Positions 54,797-64,000 of a stretch of 64,000 bases of DNA are shown in pieces. A model generated the notes under the pieces. The model did not search any database, was not told the origin of the DNA, and saw nothing but the letters and a program-made list of their open reading frames with translations. Made by a program: the position numbers and the translations under genes. The stretch comes from Corynebacterium jeikeium (GTDB lineage Bacteria; Actinomycetota; Actinomycetes; Mycobacteriales; Mycobacteriaceae), in contig NZ_JFCQ01000029.1 of NCBI RefSeq assembly GCF_000738265.1, forward strand, positions 62,001 through 126,000, read 5' to 3'. Each line of letters opens with the position of its first letter. Within the stretch, counting starts at the first letter, position 1.

Positions 54797-54831
54797 GGTG
54801 GGCTCCTTGATCTGCCTAGTCTTTGAGGTGG

Positions 54832-55326
54832 CTAGTCTGTGTCGTTTGTAGTGTCGGTGCCGTTGTCGGTGCCGTTGTCGGCGGGCGTTGCCCCTGCCTC
54901 GGTAGCGGCGGCCTCGAACGCCTTCCAGCCCAGCAGAGCGCACTTCACGCGAGCCGGGTACTTGGACACACCCGCGAAGGCAATACCATCGCCGATGATC
55001 TCGTCGTCGCCCTCGATTTTGCCGCGGGAGGTCACCATGCGCTCGAACTCAGCGAGCTTGGCGAAGGCCTCCTCGACCGGGCGGCCCACCAGCTCCTCGG
55101 TCATCACAGACGTGGAAGCCTGGCTGATGGAGCAGCCCACCGCGTCGTAGGAGATATCCTCCACGGTCTGCTTGTCCTCGCTGAGGTGCAGGCGCAGCGT
55201 CAGCTCGTCGCCGCAGGAGGTGTTCACGTGGTGTACCTCGGCCTCGAAAGGCTCGCGCAGCCCCGCGTGCTGGGGATGCTTGTAGTGGTCCAGGATCACT
55301 TCCTGGTACATCTGCTCTAGTTTCAT
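54832..55326 (-). CDS. sufU: SUF zinc/iron-sulfur scaffold SufU
   Basis: A 164-residue SufU/NifU-like protein: MYQEVILDHYKHPQHAGL, HHVNTSCGDELTLR, DAVGCSISQASTSVMTEEL and RVKCALLGWKAFE carry the three conserved Cys and the Asp. In Gram-positive bacteria SufU receives sulfur from SufS. The C-terminus is an Asn/Thr/Asp-rich tail. It lies 21 nt downstream of sufS. Confidence 0.95.
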   Translation of the reverse strand: MKLEQMYQEVILDHYKHPQHAGLREPFEAEVHHVNTSCGDELTLRLHLSEDKQTVEDISYDAVGCSISQASTSVMTEELVGRPVEEAFAKLAEFERMVTSRGKIEGDDEIIGDGIAFAGVSKYPARVKCALLGWKAFEAAATEAGATPADNGTDNGTDTTNDTD

Positions 55327-55347
55327 ATCGCCTTTAACTTAAATCCT

Positions 55348-56636
<1,289 letters not shown>

Positions 56637-56684
56637 CGAGGGTTTGGGGTTGTTGCGGGCGCTGAGGATGGGTGGCCGGAAGCT

Positions 56685-57440
56685 CTAGACGAACTTCTCG
56701 TAGCCCTCGGACTCCAGCTGTTGTGCCAGCTCTGGGCCGCCGGACTCTACGATGCGGCCCTTGGCGAACACGTGGACGTGTTCGGGCTTTACGTAGTTCA
56801 GGATGCGCTGGTAGTGCGTAATCATCAGCACTCCGCCGTTCTCGCGCTCCTTGTAGCGGTTAATGCCTTCGGAGACGACGCGCAAAGCGTCGACGTCCAG
56901 GCCGGAGTCGGTCTCGTCCAGGATGGCGAACTTGGGCTTAAGCAGACCCAGCTGCAGGATCTCGTGGCGCTTCTTCTCGCCGCCGGAAAAGCCCTCGTTA
57001 ATGGAGCGCTCGGAGAACGACGGGTCGATGGATAGCTCCTCCATGGCCGCGCGGGCTTCCTTGACCCACTCGCGGATCTTCGGAGCCTCACCGCGGACAG
57101 CGGTGGCGGAGGAACGCAGGAAATTGGCCATGGATACGCCCGGCACCTCGGTCGGGTATTGCATAGCCAGGAACAGCCCTGCGCGGGCGCGCTCGTCGAC
57201 TTCCATGTCCAGCAGGTTCTCGCCGTCCAGCAGAACCTCGCCCTCGGTGATTTCGTAGCGTGGGTGGCCGGCAATAGCGTAGGACAGGGTGGACTTGCCG
57301 GAGCCGTTCGGCCCCATGATGGCGTGGGTCTCGCCGGAGTTGATGGTCAGGTTGACGCCGTGCAGGATCGGCTTCGGATCCTCGTTCTCATCAGCGGGGA
57401 CGACCTGCGCGTGCAGGTTCTTGATTTCCAGAGTGCTCAT
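56685..57440 (-). CDS. sufC: Fe-S assembly ATPase SufC
   Basis: A 251-residue ABC-type ATPase for the SufBCD complex. Walker A is GPNGSGKST, the signature FSGGEKKRHEI, Walker B AILDETDSGLD and the H-loop MITHYQRIL. It assists cluster building on SufB/SufD. It lies 45 nt after sufD. Length is typical. Confidence 0.97.
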   Translation of the reverse strand: MSTLEIKNLHAQVVPADENEDPKPILHGVNLTINSGETHAIMGPNGSGKSTLSYAIAGHPRYEITEGEVLLDGENLLDMEVDERARAGLFLAMQYPTEVPGVSMANFLRSSATAVRGEAPKIREWVKEARAAMEELSIDPSFSERSINEGFSGGEKKRHEILQLGLLKPKFAILDETDSGLDVDALRVVSEGINRYKERENGGVLMITHYQRILNYVKPEHVHVFAKGRIVESGGPELAQQLESEGYEKFV

Positions 57441-57485
57441 GGTGTGTAAAAAGCTTTCTTTGGGTGTTTGACGGGGTAAATGAAT

Positions 57486-58697
57486 TTAAAGAACCGTGTT
57501 CTGCAGCTCGGCCTCGACCTTGTCCTCCAGCAGTTCGCGGATCGACTCTTCCGGGATGCGCTTGATCACGTCGGTGAAGAAACCGCGGACGATCAGCATC
57601 TTTGCGCTGGCCGGATCGATGCCACGGGACTGTAGGTAGAACATGTGCTCGTCGTCGAAGCGACCCACGGTTGCAGCGTGGCCGGCGCCGACGATCTCGC
57701 CGGTCTGGATCTCCAGGTTCGGCACGGCATCCGCGCGGGCACCCGAAGTCAGCAGCAGGTTGTTGTTCTTTTCGTAGGTATCGGTACCCGTAGCCTCCGG
57801 GCGGATCAGCACGTCGCCGATCCAGGCGGTGCGAGCCTCACGAGCATCCTTGCCCTTCTCCGGCTCACCCTGCAGGGCACCCTTGTACAAAACGTTAGAG
57901 CGGCAGTTGCGGATGGAGTGATCCACTAGCAGTCGCTGCTCGAAATACTGGTTCGCGTCCGCGAAGTACAGTCCCAGCAGTTCCGCGTCTCCGCCGGTAT
58001 CGGTGTAGCGCACGTGCGGTACGGAGCGTACGACGTGGCCACCGAAGGCTGCGTAGTAGTGACGCACGACTGCGTCGCGACCGACCTGGATGTGAGAATT
58101 CGACAGGTGAACTGCGTCCTCGTTCCAGTCCTCGAAGACCACGGTGGTTAGCTTCGCACCGTCACCGACAACGAACTCCACGTTATCGGAGTGCGCGCCC
58201 GAACCCTCGTAGCGGACGAACACCACGGCCTCGGCGTGTGCCTCCAGTTCGATGACTAGGGTGCCGTAGGAAGCTTCGTCCTCGCCGGGGCCGTCGATGG
58301 TGACGGTGACCGGGGACTTCAATGCCGCGTCCTTGGAGATGCGCACATAGTTCGCCTGCTCCGTGTTCTCCCAGGCCTGCGCCGCCGCACGATCCACGGG
58401 AGCGCCCGCGCGCCCCAGGCGCTCATCGCCAGATTGGAGCTTTTCGATGGTCACGCTGGGGGCGTCATCCTCCGCAACACCAACCGCGATAGCGGCGGGC
58501 TTGCCAGCAACGGCCGAGCCATCATGCAGGCCGCGCAGCTCGCGCAGCGGAGTGAAGCGCCAGTCCTCGTCCTTACCGTGCGGAATAGAGAAATCCGCAG
58601 CCGAGAAAGAGGTGAAGCGGTCGCCCTTCGTCTGGTGTTCCGTACCAGCCTTCACCGGGGTGATCGTCGCTTCGGTTTCGTTGAGTGGGGTCGTCAT
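57486..58697 (-). CDS. sufD: Fe-S assembly protein SufD
   Basis: A 403-residue SufBD-fold protein with a right-handed parallel beta-helix core. Near the C-terminus are AGHAATVGRFDDEHMFYLQSRGID and ILIVRGFF, where the His and other residues of the active interface lie. It pairs with SufB and SufC. It starts 5 nt after sufB's stop. Confidence 0.95.
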   Translation of the reverse strand: MTTPLNETEATITPVKAGTEHQTKGDRFTSFSAADFSIPHGKDEDWRFTPLRELRGLHDGSAVAGKPAAIAVGVAEDDAPSVTIEKLQSGDERLGRAGAPVDRAAAQAWENTEQANYVRISKDAALKSPVTVTIDGPGEDEASYGTLVIELEAHAEAVVFVRYEGSGAHSDNVEFVVGDGAKLTTVVFEDWNEDAVHLSNSHIQVGRDAVVRHYYAAFGGHVVRSVPHVRYTDTGGDAELLGLYFADANQYFEQRLLVDHSIRNCRSNVLYKGALQGEPEKGKDAREARTAWIGDVLIRPEATGTDTYEKNNNLLLTSGARADAVPNLEIQTGEIVGAGHAATVGRFDDEHMFYLQSRGIDPASAKMLIVRGFFTDVIKRIPEESIRELLEDKVEAELQNTVL

Positions 58698-58702
58698 TTG
58701 GT

Positions 58703-60145
58703 TTAACCCACCGATCCTTCCATCTGCAGTTCGATAAGACGATTGAGCTCCAGGGCGTACTCCATGGGCAGCTCCTTGGCGATTGGCTCCACAAAACCGC
58801 GGACGATCATCGCCATGGCCTCGTCCTCCTCGATGCCACGGGACATCAGGTAGAACAGCTGATCCTCGGAGACCTGGGAAACGGTTGCCTCATGGCCCAA
58901 CGTCACGTGGTCGTTACGAATGTCGTTGTACGGGTATGTATCCGAACGCGAAATCGAGTCGACCAGCAGCGCATCACATTCGACGTTGGAAGCCGAGTGG
59001 TGAGCGTCCTTGTTGATCTGCACCAGGCCACGGTAGGCAGCGCGTCCACCGCCGCGGGCGACGGACTTAGAGACAATGTTGGAGCTCGTGTACGGCGCCA
59101 TGTGCACCATCTTCGCGCCCGTGTCCTGGAACTGACCCTCGCCCGCGAAAGCCACGGAGAGAACCTCGCCCTTGGCGTGCGGGCCGGTCATCCACACGGC
59201 CGGGTACTTCATGGTCACCTTCGAGCCGATGTTGCCGTCGACCCACTCCATGGTGCCGCCCTCTTCGCACTTCGTGCGCTTGGTGACCAGGTTGTACACG
59301 TTGTTCGACCAGTTCTGGATCGTGGTGTAGCGGCAGCGGCCGCCCTTCTTCACGATGATCTCCACCACGGCGGAGTGCAAGGAGTCGGTCTTGTAAATCG
59401 GGGCGGTACAACCCTCGACGTAGTGAACGTAGGCGTCTTCGTCGACGATGATCAGGGTGCGCTCGAACTGGCCCATGTTCTCGGTGTTAATGCGGAAATA
59501 AGCCTGCAGTGGAATATCCACGTGCACGCCCTTCGGCACGTAAATGAAGGAACCGCCGGACCATACAGCGGTGTTCAGCGCGGAGAACTTGTTATCGCCA
59601 GCCGGGATGACGCTGCCGAAGTACTCCTCGAAGAGCTCTGGGTATTCGCGCAGGCCAGTATCGGTATCGACGAAGATAACGCCCTGCTTCTCCAGATCCT
59701 CGCGGATCTGGTGGTAGACCACCTCGGACTCGTACTGCGCGGCCACACCGGCGACCAGACGCTGCTTCTCGGCCTCCGGGATACCCAGCTTGTCGTAAGT
59801 GTTCTTAATGTCCTCCGGCAGGTCATCCCACGTCTGGGCCTGCTTCTCGGTGGAACGGACGAAGTACTTAATGTTGTCGAAATCGATATCGCTCAAGTCC
59901 GCGCCCCAGGTAGGCAGCGGCTTCTTGTCGAAGATTTCCAGAGCCTTCAGGCGGCGCTTAAGCATCCATTCCGGCTCGTTCTTCTTCGCCGAAATGTCGC
60001 GCACTACATCCTCGTTAAGTCCGCGGCGGGCGGAAGCACCGGCGGCATCGGAATCGTGCCAGCCATATCCGTAGGCGCCGATGGAATCGATAATCTCTTC
60101 GTCAGTCTGTGGTTTAGTTTCAGGTGTTTGTGCAGCTTGAGTCAT
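58703..60145 (-). CDS. sufB: Fe-S assembly scaffold SufB
   Basis: A 480-residue SufB. It has [28 protein letters not shown] and [19 protein letters not shown] with the conserved Cys, and [28 protein letters not shown]. This is the site where the cluster is built. No intein is seen, unlike M. tuberculosis SufB. It follows sufR by 3 nt. Confidence 0.96.
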   Translation of the reverse strand: MTQAAQTPETKPQTDEEIIDSIGAYGYGWHDSDAAGASARRGLNEDVVRDISAKKNEPEWMLKRRLKALEIFDKKPLPTWGADLSDIDFDNIKYFVRSTEKQAQTWDDLPEDIKNTYDKLGIPEAEKQRLVAGVAAQYESEVVYHQIREDLEKQGVIFVDTDTGLREYPELFEEYFGSVIPAGDNKFSALNTAVWSGGSFIYVPKGVHVDIPLQAYFRINTENMGQFERTLIIVDEDAYVHYVEGCTAPIYKTDSLHSAVVEIIVKKGGRCRYTTIQNWSNNVYNLVTKRTKCEEGGTMEWVDGNIGSKVTMKYPAVWMTGPHAKGEVLSVAFAGEGQFQDTGAKMVHMAPYTSSNIVSKSVARGGGRAAYRGLVQINKDAHHSASNVECDALLVDSISRSDTYPYNDIRNDHVTLGHEATVSQVSEDQLFYLMSRGIEEDEAMAMIVRGFVEPIAKELPMEYALELNRLIELQMEGSVG

Positions 60146-60148
60146 GGT

Positions 60149-60832
60149 TTAACTTTCCTTCTTGGGGGAAGGGTCAATGGTCTGAAGCGGAATGAAGGTG
60201 GTGCAGACACCGTTGCCATCGGCAATGGTTGCCAGCGGTTGAGTGTGTTGCCCCAGCAGTTCTGCAACCACCCGGTGCTCCGCCGCGCACAGTTCAGGGA
60301 ACTCGTGAGCGACATCTTGGATTGGGCAGTGATGACGGCAAATCTGAACGCCACCGCCAGCTGGATCGACAGTGGCAGCATAACCCCTGTCAGACAGTGC
60401 GTCGGCAATGGCCTTGGCCTTGGCAGCCACGTCGGAATCGGATTCGGGAACGTCCTCCAATAGATCCTGCACGCGCTGGGCGGCGAAATCTTCCACCGCT
60501 GCTTCCCCACCCGCAGAGCGGAGGGCGCGCAGAGCTAGCAAGGCCAGGTTGTCGTAATCATGTCCAAACTTTGCCCGGCCCGCGTCAGTGAGGCGGAAAA
60601 GCTTGGCGGGCCGTCCACGCTGCCCAGAGCGAGGGGCCTCCTCGACCTCGGCGAGGCCATCGGAGACGATGTTGTCCAGGTGCCGCCGAACTCCCGCGGC
60701 ACTCAGACCAAACTCCTCGCTGATGTCCGATGCGCTCACCGGACCGTGGCGCAGCACGTGCAAAAGAATGCGGTGCCGCGTGTCGGGCTCTGGGGTTGGG
60801 GCGGTTTCCTGCCCCGCAGTTGTCCGAGCCAC
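60149..60832 (-). CDS. sufR: Fe-S-dependent regulator SufR
   Basis: A 227-residue winged-helix regulator. The N-terminal HTH (about 20-75, RILLHVLRHGPVSASDISEEFGLSAAGVRRHLD) precedes a C-terminal domain with Cys in ICRHHCPIQDVAHEFPELC, which binds a cluster. SufR represses the suf genes when clusters are plentiful. GTG 60832 has AAGGAGG 5 nt upstream, so it is chosen over the longer frame. It is the first gene of sufRBDCSUT. Confidence 0.94.
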   Translation of the reverse strand: MARTTAGQETAPTPEPDTRHRILLHVLRHGPVSASDISEEFGLSAAGVRRHLDNIVSDGLAEVEEAPRSGQRGRPAKLFRLTDAGRAKFGHDYDNLALLALRALRSAGGEAAVEDFAAQRVQDLLEDVPESDSDVAAKAKAIADALSDRGYAATVDPAGGGVQICRHHCPIQDVAHEFPELCAAEHRVVAELLGQHTQPLATIADGNGVCTTFIPLQTIDPSPKKES

Positions 60833-60899
60833 GCTTACCTCCTTCTCTTGGACTTCGTGTGTGCCAGCGCTACTTAGGAATGTGCCTACATGATTAGAC

Positions 60900-60924
60900 A
60901 ACAAAAGTGTGTCGTAATTGTTCC
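60900..60924 (-). promoter_or_regulatory. Sigma-H-type promoter of the suf operon
   Basis: On the minus strand GGAAC (60924-60920), 17 nt, GTT (60902-60900). TCTAAT (60899-60894) just after is a possible sigma-A -10. Within it, ACACT-N5-TGTCT partly resembles the mycobacterial SufR site (ACACT-N5-TGTGA). Confidence 0.5.
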
Positions 60925-60935
60925 CGCTTGTCCAC

Positions 60936-60954
60936 TAAGGTAAGCCTGACTAGT
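60936..60954. promoter_or_regulatory. DtxR-like box in the sufR/mptB spacer
   Basis: The 19-bp site starting TAAGGTAAGCCTGAC shares about 12 of 19 positions with the DtxR/IdeR consensus, most in the left arm and centre. It sits upstream of the suf promoter. Plausible but not strong. Confidence 0.35.
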
Positions 60955-61032
60955 TCCTTAACCTGCTGTGTGGCGCCGGTCACGGCCTGGTTAAAGAAGA
61001 ACACGGCAACATCTTCGGTATCATCTGCTTCT

Positions 61033-62808
61033 ATGAATCTCCCCATTTCGGACGCCCCGCGGGGCCACCCACTGTCGCGGCCGTGGCGGAGGTTTCAGGA
61101 ACAACTACCCCAATTGGGGTTGGCTGGGTCCCGGTCGGCGCAGTTGCACTCCGATTCCGACGGCGACAGCACGCCCGAAAGCGCGTTGGAGCTGAAACCC
61201 CTCAACCGCGCGCTGGCCATGCGCCTTTATGTCGCAGTGTTCCTGGGGGCGCTGGGCAGCATCCTCATCACAGTCGGCGGCCTGGGCGCCGGAGCTTTCC
61301 CCGTCATCCACAATCCCTACTGGGGTTTCCCGGGCGTAAGTACTTTGGCGCGGATGCTGCACTCCACCACCGTGCTTGTGTTTGTTGGCATCGGCTTTCT
61401 CGTGTACGGCTGGTTGCTGCTGTTCCGCTTCGCTGTAGCGGCGCCCGGTCGGCCTAACCACCCCATCCCCGTGCGCACTTATTGGCGTACCTTCCTAGTG
61501 TGGGTCACTCCGCTGATGGTCACCCCGCCCTTGTTCACTCAAGACATCTACTCTTATTTGGCTCAGGGGGCGATCGCCGCTCGTGGCTGGGATCCTTACA
61601 GTGGCGGTCCGGTAGACCTCTTGGGGATCGACGATCCCCTGGCGCGTTCCGTGCCGCTGATGTGGGCGCACTCCCCTTCTCCCTACGGTCCGGTCGCGCT
61701 CGGATACGGTGAGGTCATCTCGATTCTGACGGGCAACTCCATCATCCTGGGGATCGTCATGCACCGGCTGGTCTCTATCGTGGGTTTGGCTCTGTGTGGC
61801 TGGGCTCTGGTGCGCTTGGCTCGCCGCTGTGGCGTTTCCAGTGGAGCGGCACTGTGGCTGGGGATTCTCAACCCGCTGGCGATCCTGCACCTGGTGGGCG
61901 GTATACACAACGAGGCTGCTCTCATTGGTCTGCTCCTCGCTGGCATGGAGCTAGTTCTGCGCGGCGTGGACAAGGAGGATCGCCCGCTGACTAGTCGGTG
62001 GATACTCATCATCGCCGGGCTCGGATTGATCACTATGGCTGGGCTGGTGAAGGTCACGGCACTGGTCGGCTTGGGCTTCGCAGGTGCGGCTCTAGCGCGC
62101 TGGTTCGGCGGCCGCATCGTCGATCTGTGCAGCGCGGCCGCCGTCTGTATCGCCGTTGCTAGCGTTACCGCGGTGGCGATGTCCCTGTTGACAGGCGTGG
62201 GGTTCGGCTGGATCACCTCCCAAGGCGGGGCGGCGGAGATCGTCTCCTGGATGTCCATCACCACCTCCTTAGGATTGGCCTCCGGAGCGCTGGGCGCCGT
62301 CTTGGGGCTGGGCGATCACACCGATTCAGCACTGGTTGTTTCCCGCGCCCTCGGGCTTATTGTCGGCGCGCTGTGGGTAGTGCGCATGCTGTGGGCATCT
62401 TTCCGCGGGCGCATCCACCCCGTGGGCGGGCTCGGCGTGTCGACCCTGATCCTGGTGTTCTTCTTCCCCGTCGTGCACCCCTGGTACTTGCTGTGGGCGA
62501 TCATCCCCCTCGCCGCCTGGGCGAACCGGCGCACCTTCCACCTGATCGCCGTGGGCTACTCGGTCGTATTCAGCTTCTTCATCCTGCCCCGCGGATTATC
62601 CTTGCCGACCTCGACCGTGATCTACATCTACGCCATGAGCATAGTTTTCTTCCTACTGGCAGTAGTGACATTGAAATGGATCGCCAACCTGAACGCTGAC
62701 CTGGCCGAAGGCCTGACACTCCGTGCCACCGACGCGGATGAACAGTGGCGGCGCTACGTAAAGAACTCCGACAGGACTAGACTGACCAATCATGACCACA
62801 AAGCCTGA
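61033..62808 (+). CDS. mptB: Alpha-(1->6)-mannopyranosyltransferase MptB
   Basis: A 591-residue GT-C membrane glycosyltransferase with about 13 helices. The family signature is in the first loop: TQDIYSYLAQGAIAARGWDPYSGGP (the DD/D-Y region), and later GGIHNEA. It builds the alpha-1,6-mannan core of lipomannan from polyprenyl-phosphomannose made by Ppm1. ATG 61033 begins MNLPISDAP; the longer frame is not needed. It is divergent from sufR, as in mycobacteria (Rv1459c beside Rv1460). The C-terminus overlaps the next gene by 17 bp. Confidence 0.93.
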   Translation: MNLPISDAPRGHPLSRPWRRFQEQLPQLGLAGSRSAQLHSDSDGDSTPESALELKPLNRALAMRLYVAVFLGALGSILITVGGLGAGAFPVIHNPYWGFPGVSTLARMLHSTTVLVFVGIGFLVYGWLLLFRFAVAAPGRPNHPIPVRTYWRTFLVWVTPLMVTPPLFTQDIYSYLAQGAIAARGWDPYSGGPVDLLGIDDPLARSVPLMWAHSPSPYGPVALGYGEVISILTGNSIILGIVMHRLVSIVGLALCGWALVRLARRCGVSSGAALWLGILNPLAILHLVGGIHNEAALIGLLLAGMELVLRGVDKEDRPLTSRWILIIAGLGLITMAGLVKVTALVGLGFAGAALARWFGGRIVDLCSAAAVCIAVASVTAVAMSLLTGVGFGWITSQGGAAEIVSWMSITTSLGLASGALGAVLGLGDHTDSALVVSRALGLIVGALWVVRMLWASFRGRIHPVGGLGVSTLILVFFFPVVHPWYLLWAIIPLAAWANRRTFHLIAVGYSVVFSFFILPRGLSLPTSTVIYIYAMSIVFFLLAVVTLKWIANLNADLAEGLTLRATDADEQWRRYVKNSDRTRLTNHDHKA

Positions 62809-63772
62809 ATCTCCGCTGGCCAGTACCTCGCCGGTCCTCAAGCTCCGGGACGTAGTTAAGACCTTCGGCGACCGTCGCGCAGTGGACGGCTTGAGTTTCG
62901 ACCTGGCAGCGGGGCAGGTACTCGCGCTCATTGGGCCCAACGGTGCAGGTAAGACCACCACGGTGGAAATGTGCGAAGGCTTCCTCCGCCCCACCGAAGG
63001 AACCATTCGAGTCTTCGGCAAGGATCCGGCGGTCGCATCGGACGAGGTCCGCAGCCGCATCGGCGTGATGCTGCAAGGCGGCGGCGCGTATCCCGGAATC
63101 CGCGTGGGCGAGATGATGCGGCTGGTGGCGTCGTACTCAAAAAACCCTCTAGACCCGGACTGGTTACTGAAGACCGTCGGCTTGGATGGGCACGAGAAAA
63201 CGCCGTATCGCCGCTTGTCGGGCGGGCAGCAGCAGCGTCTGAGCCTCGCCTGCGCGCTGGTCGGCCGCCCCGAGCTGGTGTTCCTGGACGAACCGACCGC
63301 GGGCCTCGACGCGCAATCGCGCCTGGCTGTGTGGGACCTCGTGGCGTCGCTGAAACGCGATGGCGTGGCGGTGGTGCTGACCACGCACCTGATGGATGAG
63401 GCCGAAGCGCTGGCCGACCAGGTGGTCATCATCGATTCGGGGCGCATCGTCGCATCCGGTACGACGGAGGAGATGACGTCTCGCCGAAGCCCGCACTCGC
63501 GCGCCGCGTGGCTGTCGGTGCAGGTAGATATGGACGCCCCACTCCCCGACGTCGCCACCGCGATCGCCCAGCGCACGGCGGCGCAGGTGAACGTGGAAGA
63601 GCTGCGCCCCCGCCACTTCAAGGTGGAAGCCGACGAGCTGAATCCCGCGCTGATCGCAGCGGTGACCGCGGCTTTCGCCGACCTCAACGTCATGATTCGC
63701 CAGCTGGAAGCCAACCGACAGTCCCTGGAGGACGTCTTCCTCTCTATCACCGGAAAGGACATCCGCTCATGA
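62792..63772 (+). CDS. ABC exporter ATP-binding protein
   Basis: A 326-residue ABC ATPase: Walker A GPNGAGKTT, Q-loop MLQGGGAYPG, signature LSGGQQQRLSLA, Walker B LVFLDEPTAGLD and H-loop TTHLMDEAEALAD. The C-terminal extension (about 215-326) is typical of drug/lipid exporters (CcmA/DrrA type). It overlaps mptB by 17 bp and the permease by ATGA. Rv1458c is the mycobacterial counterpart in the same position. Substrate unknown. Confidence 0.93.
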   Translation: MTTKPESPLASTSPVLKLRDVVKTFGDRRAVDGLSFDLAAGQVLALIGPNGAGKTTTVEMCEGFLRPTEGTIRVFGKDPAVASDEVRSRIGVMLQGGGAYPGIRVGEMMRLVASYSKNPLDPDWLLKTVGLDGHEKTPYRRLSGGQQQRLSLACALVGRPELVFLDEPTAGLDAQSRLAVWDLVASLKRDGVAVVLTTHLMDEAEALADQVVIIDSGRIVASGTTEEMTSRRSPHSRAAWLSVQVDMDAPLPDVATAIAQRTAAQVNVEELRPRHFKVEADELNPALIAAVTAAFADLNVMIRQLEANRQSLEDVFLSITGKDIRS

Positions 63773-64000
63773 GCACCACGAGTCGCTTCGAGCCGGGCTT
63801 CTTTGCCCCCGCACCCGCCCAGGCGAAGTCCGCGGATATCGTCAAGGCGCAAGCCAAGATCGAATCGCTGCTGTTTCTGCGCCACGGCGAGCAGCAGTTG
63901 CTCTCTATGGTCATTCCGCTGGGACTGTTGATTGGTTTGACGCTGATTCCAGGCGATGACGCATCCCACTCTGTGACCAGGGTGTTTCCCATGGCTTTGG
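63769..64000 (+). CDS. ABC exporter permease, truncated by window end
   Basis: At least 77 residues from ATG 63769 (MSTTSRFEPGFFAPAPAQAK), overlapping the ATPase stop by ATGA. The first hydrophobic stretch (LSMVIPLGLLIGLTLIPG) is a membrane helix. The rest lies outside the window. Based on position it is the partner permease of the ATPase (Rv1457c-like). Confidence 0.85.
   Translation, partial: MSTTSRFEPGFFAPAPAQAKSADIVKAQAKIESLLFLRHGEQQLLSMVIPLGLLIGLTLIPGDDASHSVTRVFPMAL

Noticed and set aside
60907..61032. Extended N-terminus of MptB from 60907
   Set aside because: It runs through the suf promoter motifs and is Ser/Thr/Cys-rich, unlike the family. ATG 61033 gives the usual start.

Overview
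The window is a 64 kb piece of a high-GC actinobacterial chromosome, almost certainly a Corynebacterium. The evidence is gene content and order: ppm1-lnt, the arc-dop-pup-pafA-pafBC-tatAC-helY block without 20S proteasome genes, hisE-hisG-aspA, mshC-uppP, acn-acnR with a textbook AcnR operator, and the suf operon next to mptB. A secreted LIP-family lipase and the high GC fit the jeikeium-type lipophilic corynebacteria, but the species cannot be fixed from this window.

Layout. 1-5.2 kb is accessory: a frameshifted DUF222/HNH gene, a beta-glucosidase plus MFS transporter pair, and a secreted lipase. 5.0-9.8 kb holds a small membrane protein, a YceI protein, a Cys-rich protein, rbpA, ppm1, lnt, an FxsA protein and a small secreted protein. 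9.8-21.9 kb is one leftward run (trmI-arc-dop-pup-pafA-pafB-pafC-tatA-tatC-helY-SDR) combining pupylation, DNA-damage regulation (PafBC), Tat export and an RNA helicase. 21.9-32.6 kb has a RecB-like nuclease, aspA, hisG, a HAD-HisE fusion, a thioesterase, mshC, uppP, an LppL-like lipoprotein, pyrD and a PEBP protein. 32.8-37.5 kb has tRNA-Leu(GAG), a VTT/DedA protein, SPFH and NfeD, DUF3097 and two unknowns. 37.5-44 kb is an NlpC/P60 endopeptidase with a 400-bp regulatory region, a DUF6676-type membrane protein, acn and acnR. 44-51.2 kb has an ACT protein, a DUF711 protein, a membrane protein, an Lrp regulator divergent from a single-chain indolepyruvate oxidoreductase, and a frameshifted glutamine amidotransferase. 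51.2-54.4 kb has an ABC-F protein, a 430-bp gene-poor stretch and a CrtL-type lycopene cyclase-like gene. 54.4-60.8 kb is sufR-B-D-C-S-U-T. 61-64 kb is mptB and an ABC exporter cut by the window end.

How it fits together. Much of the window serves the envelope (Ppm1 supplies polyprenyl-phosphomannose for MptB; Lnt, UppP, NlpC/P60, Tat) and stress or redox balance (Pup system, mycothiol ligase MshC, Suf, RbpA). Sigma-H-type promoter motifs precede both rbpA and the suf operon. Several genes have a -10 hexamer 7-8 nt before the start codon and are predicted leaderless.

Novelty. Most genes are recognisable core genes and I found no convincing new multi-gene system. The best leads are the HAD-HisE fusion, the orphan lycopene cyclase with its odd upstream region and Cys-rich mini-ORF, the composite NlpC/P60 control region, the Lrp/IOR palindromes, and two homopolymer-associated frameshifts.
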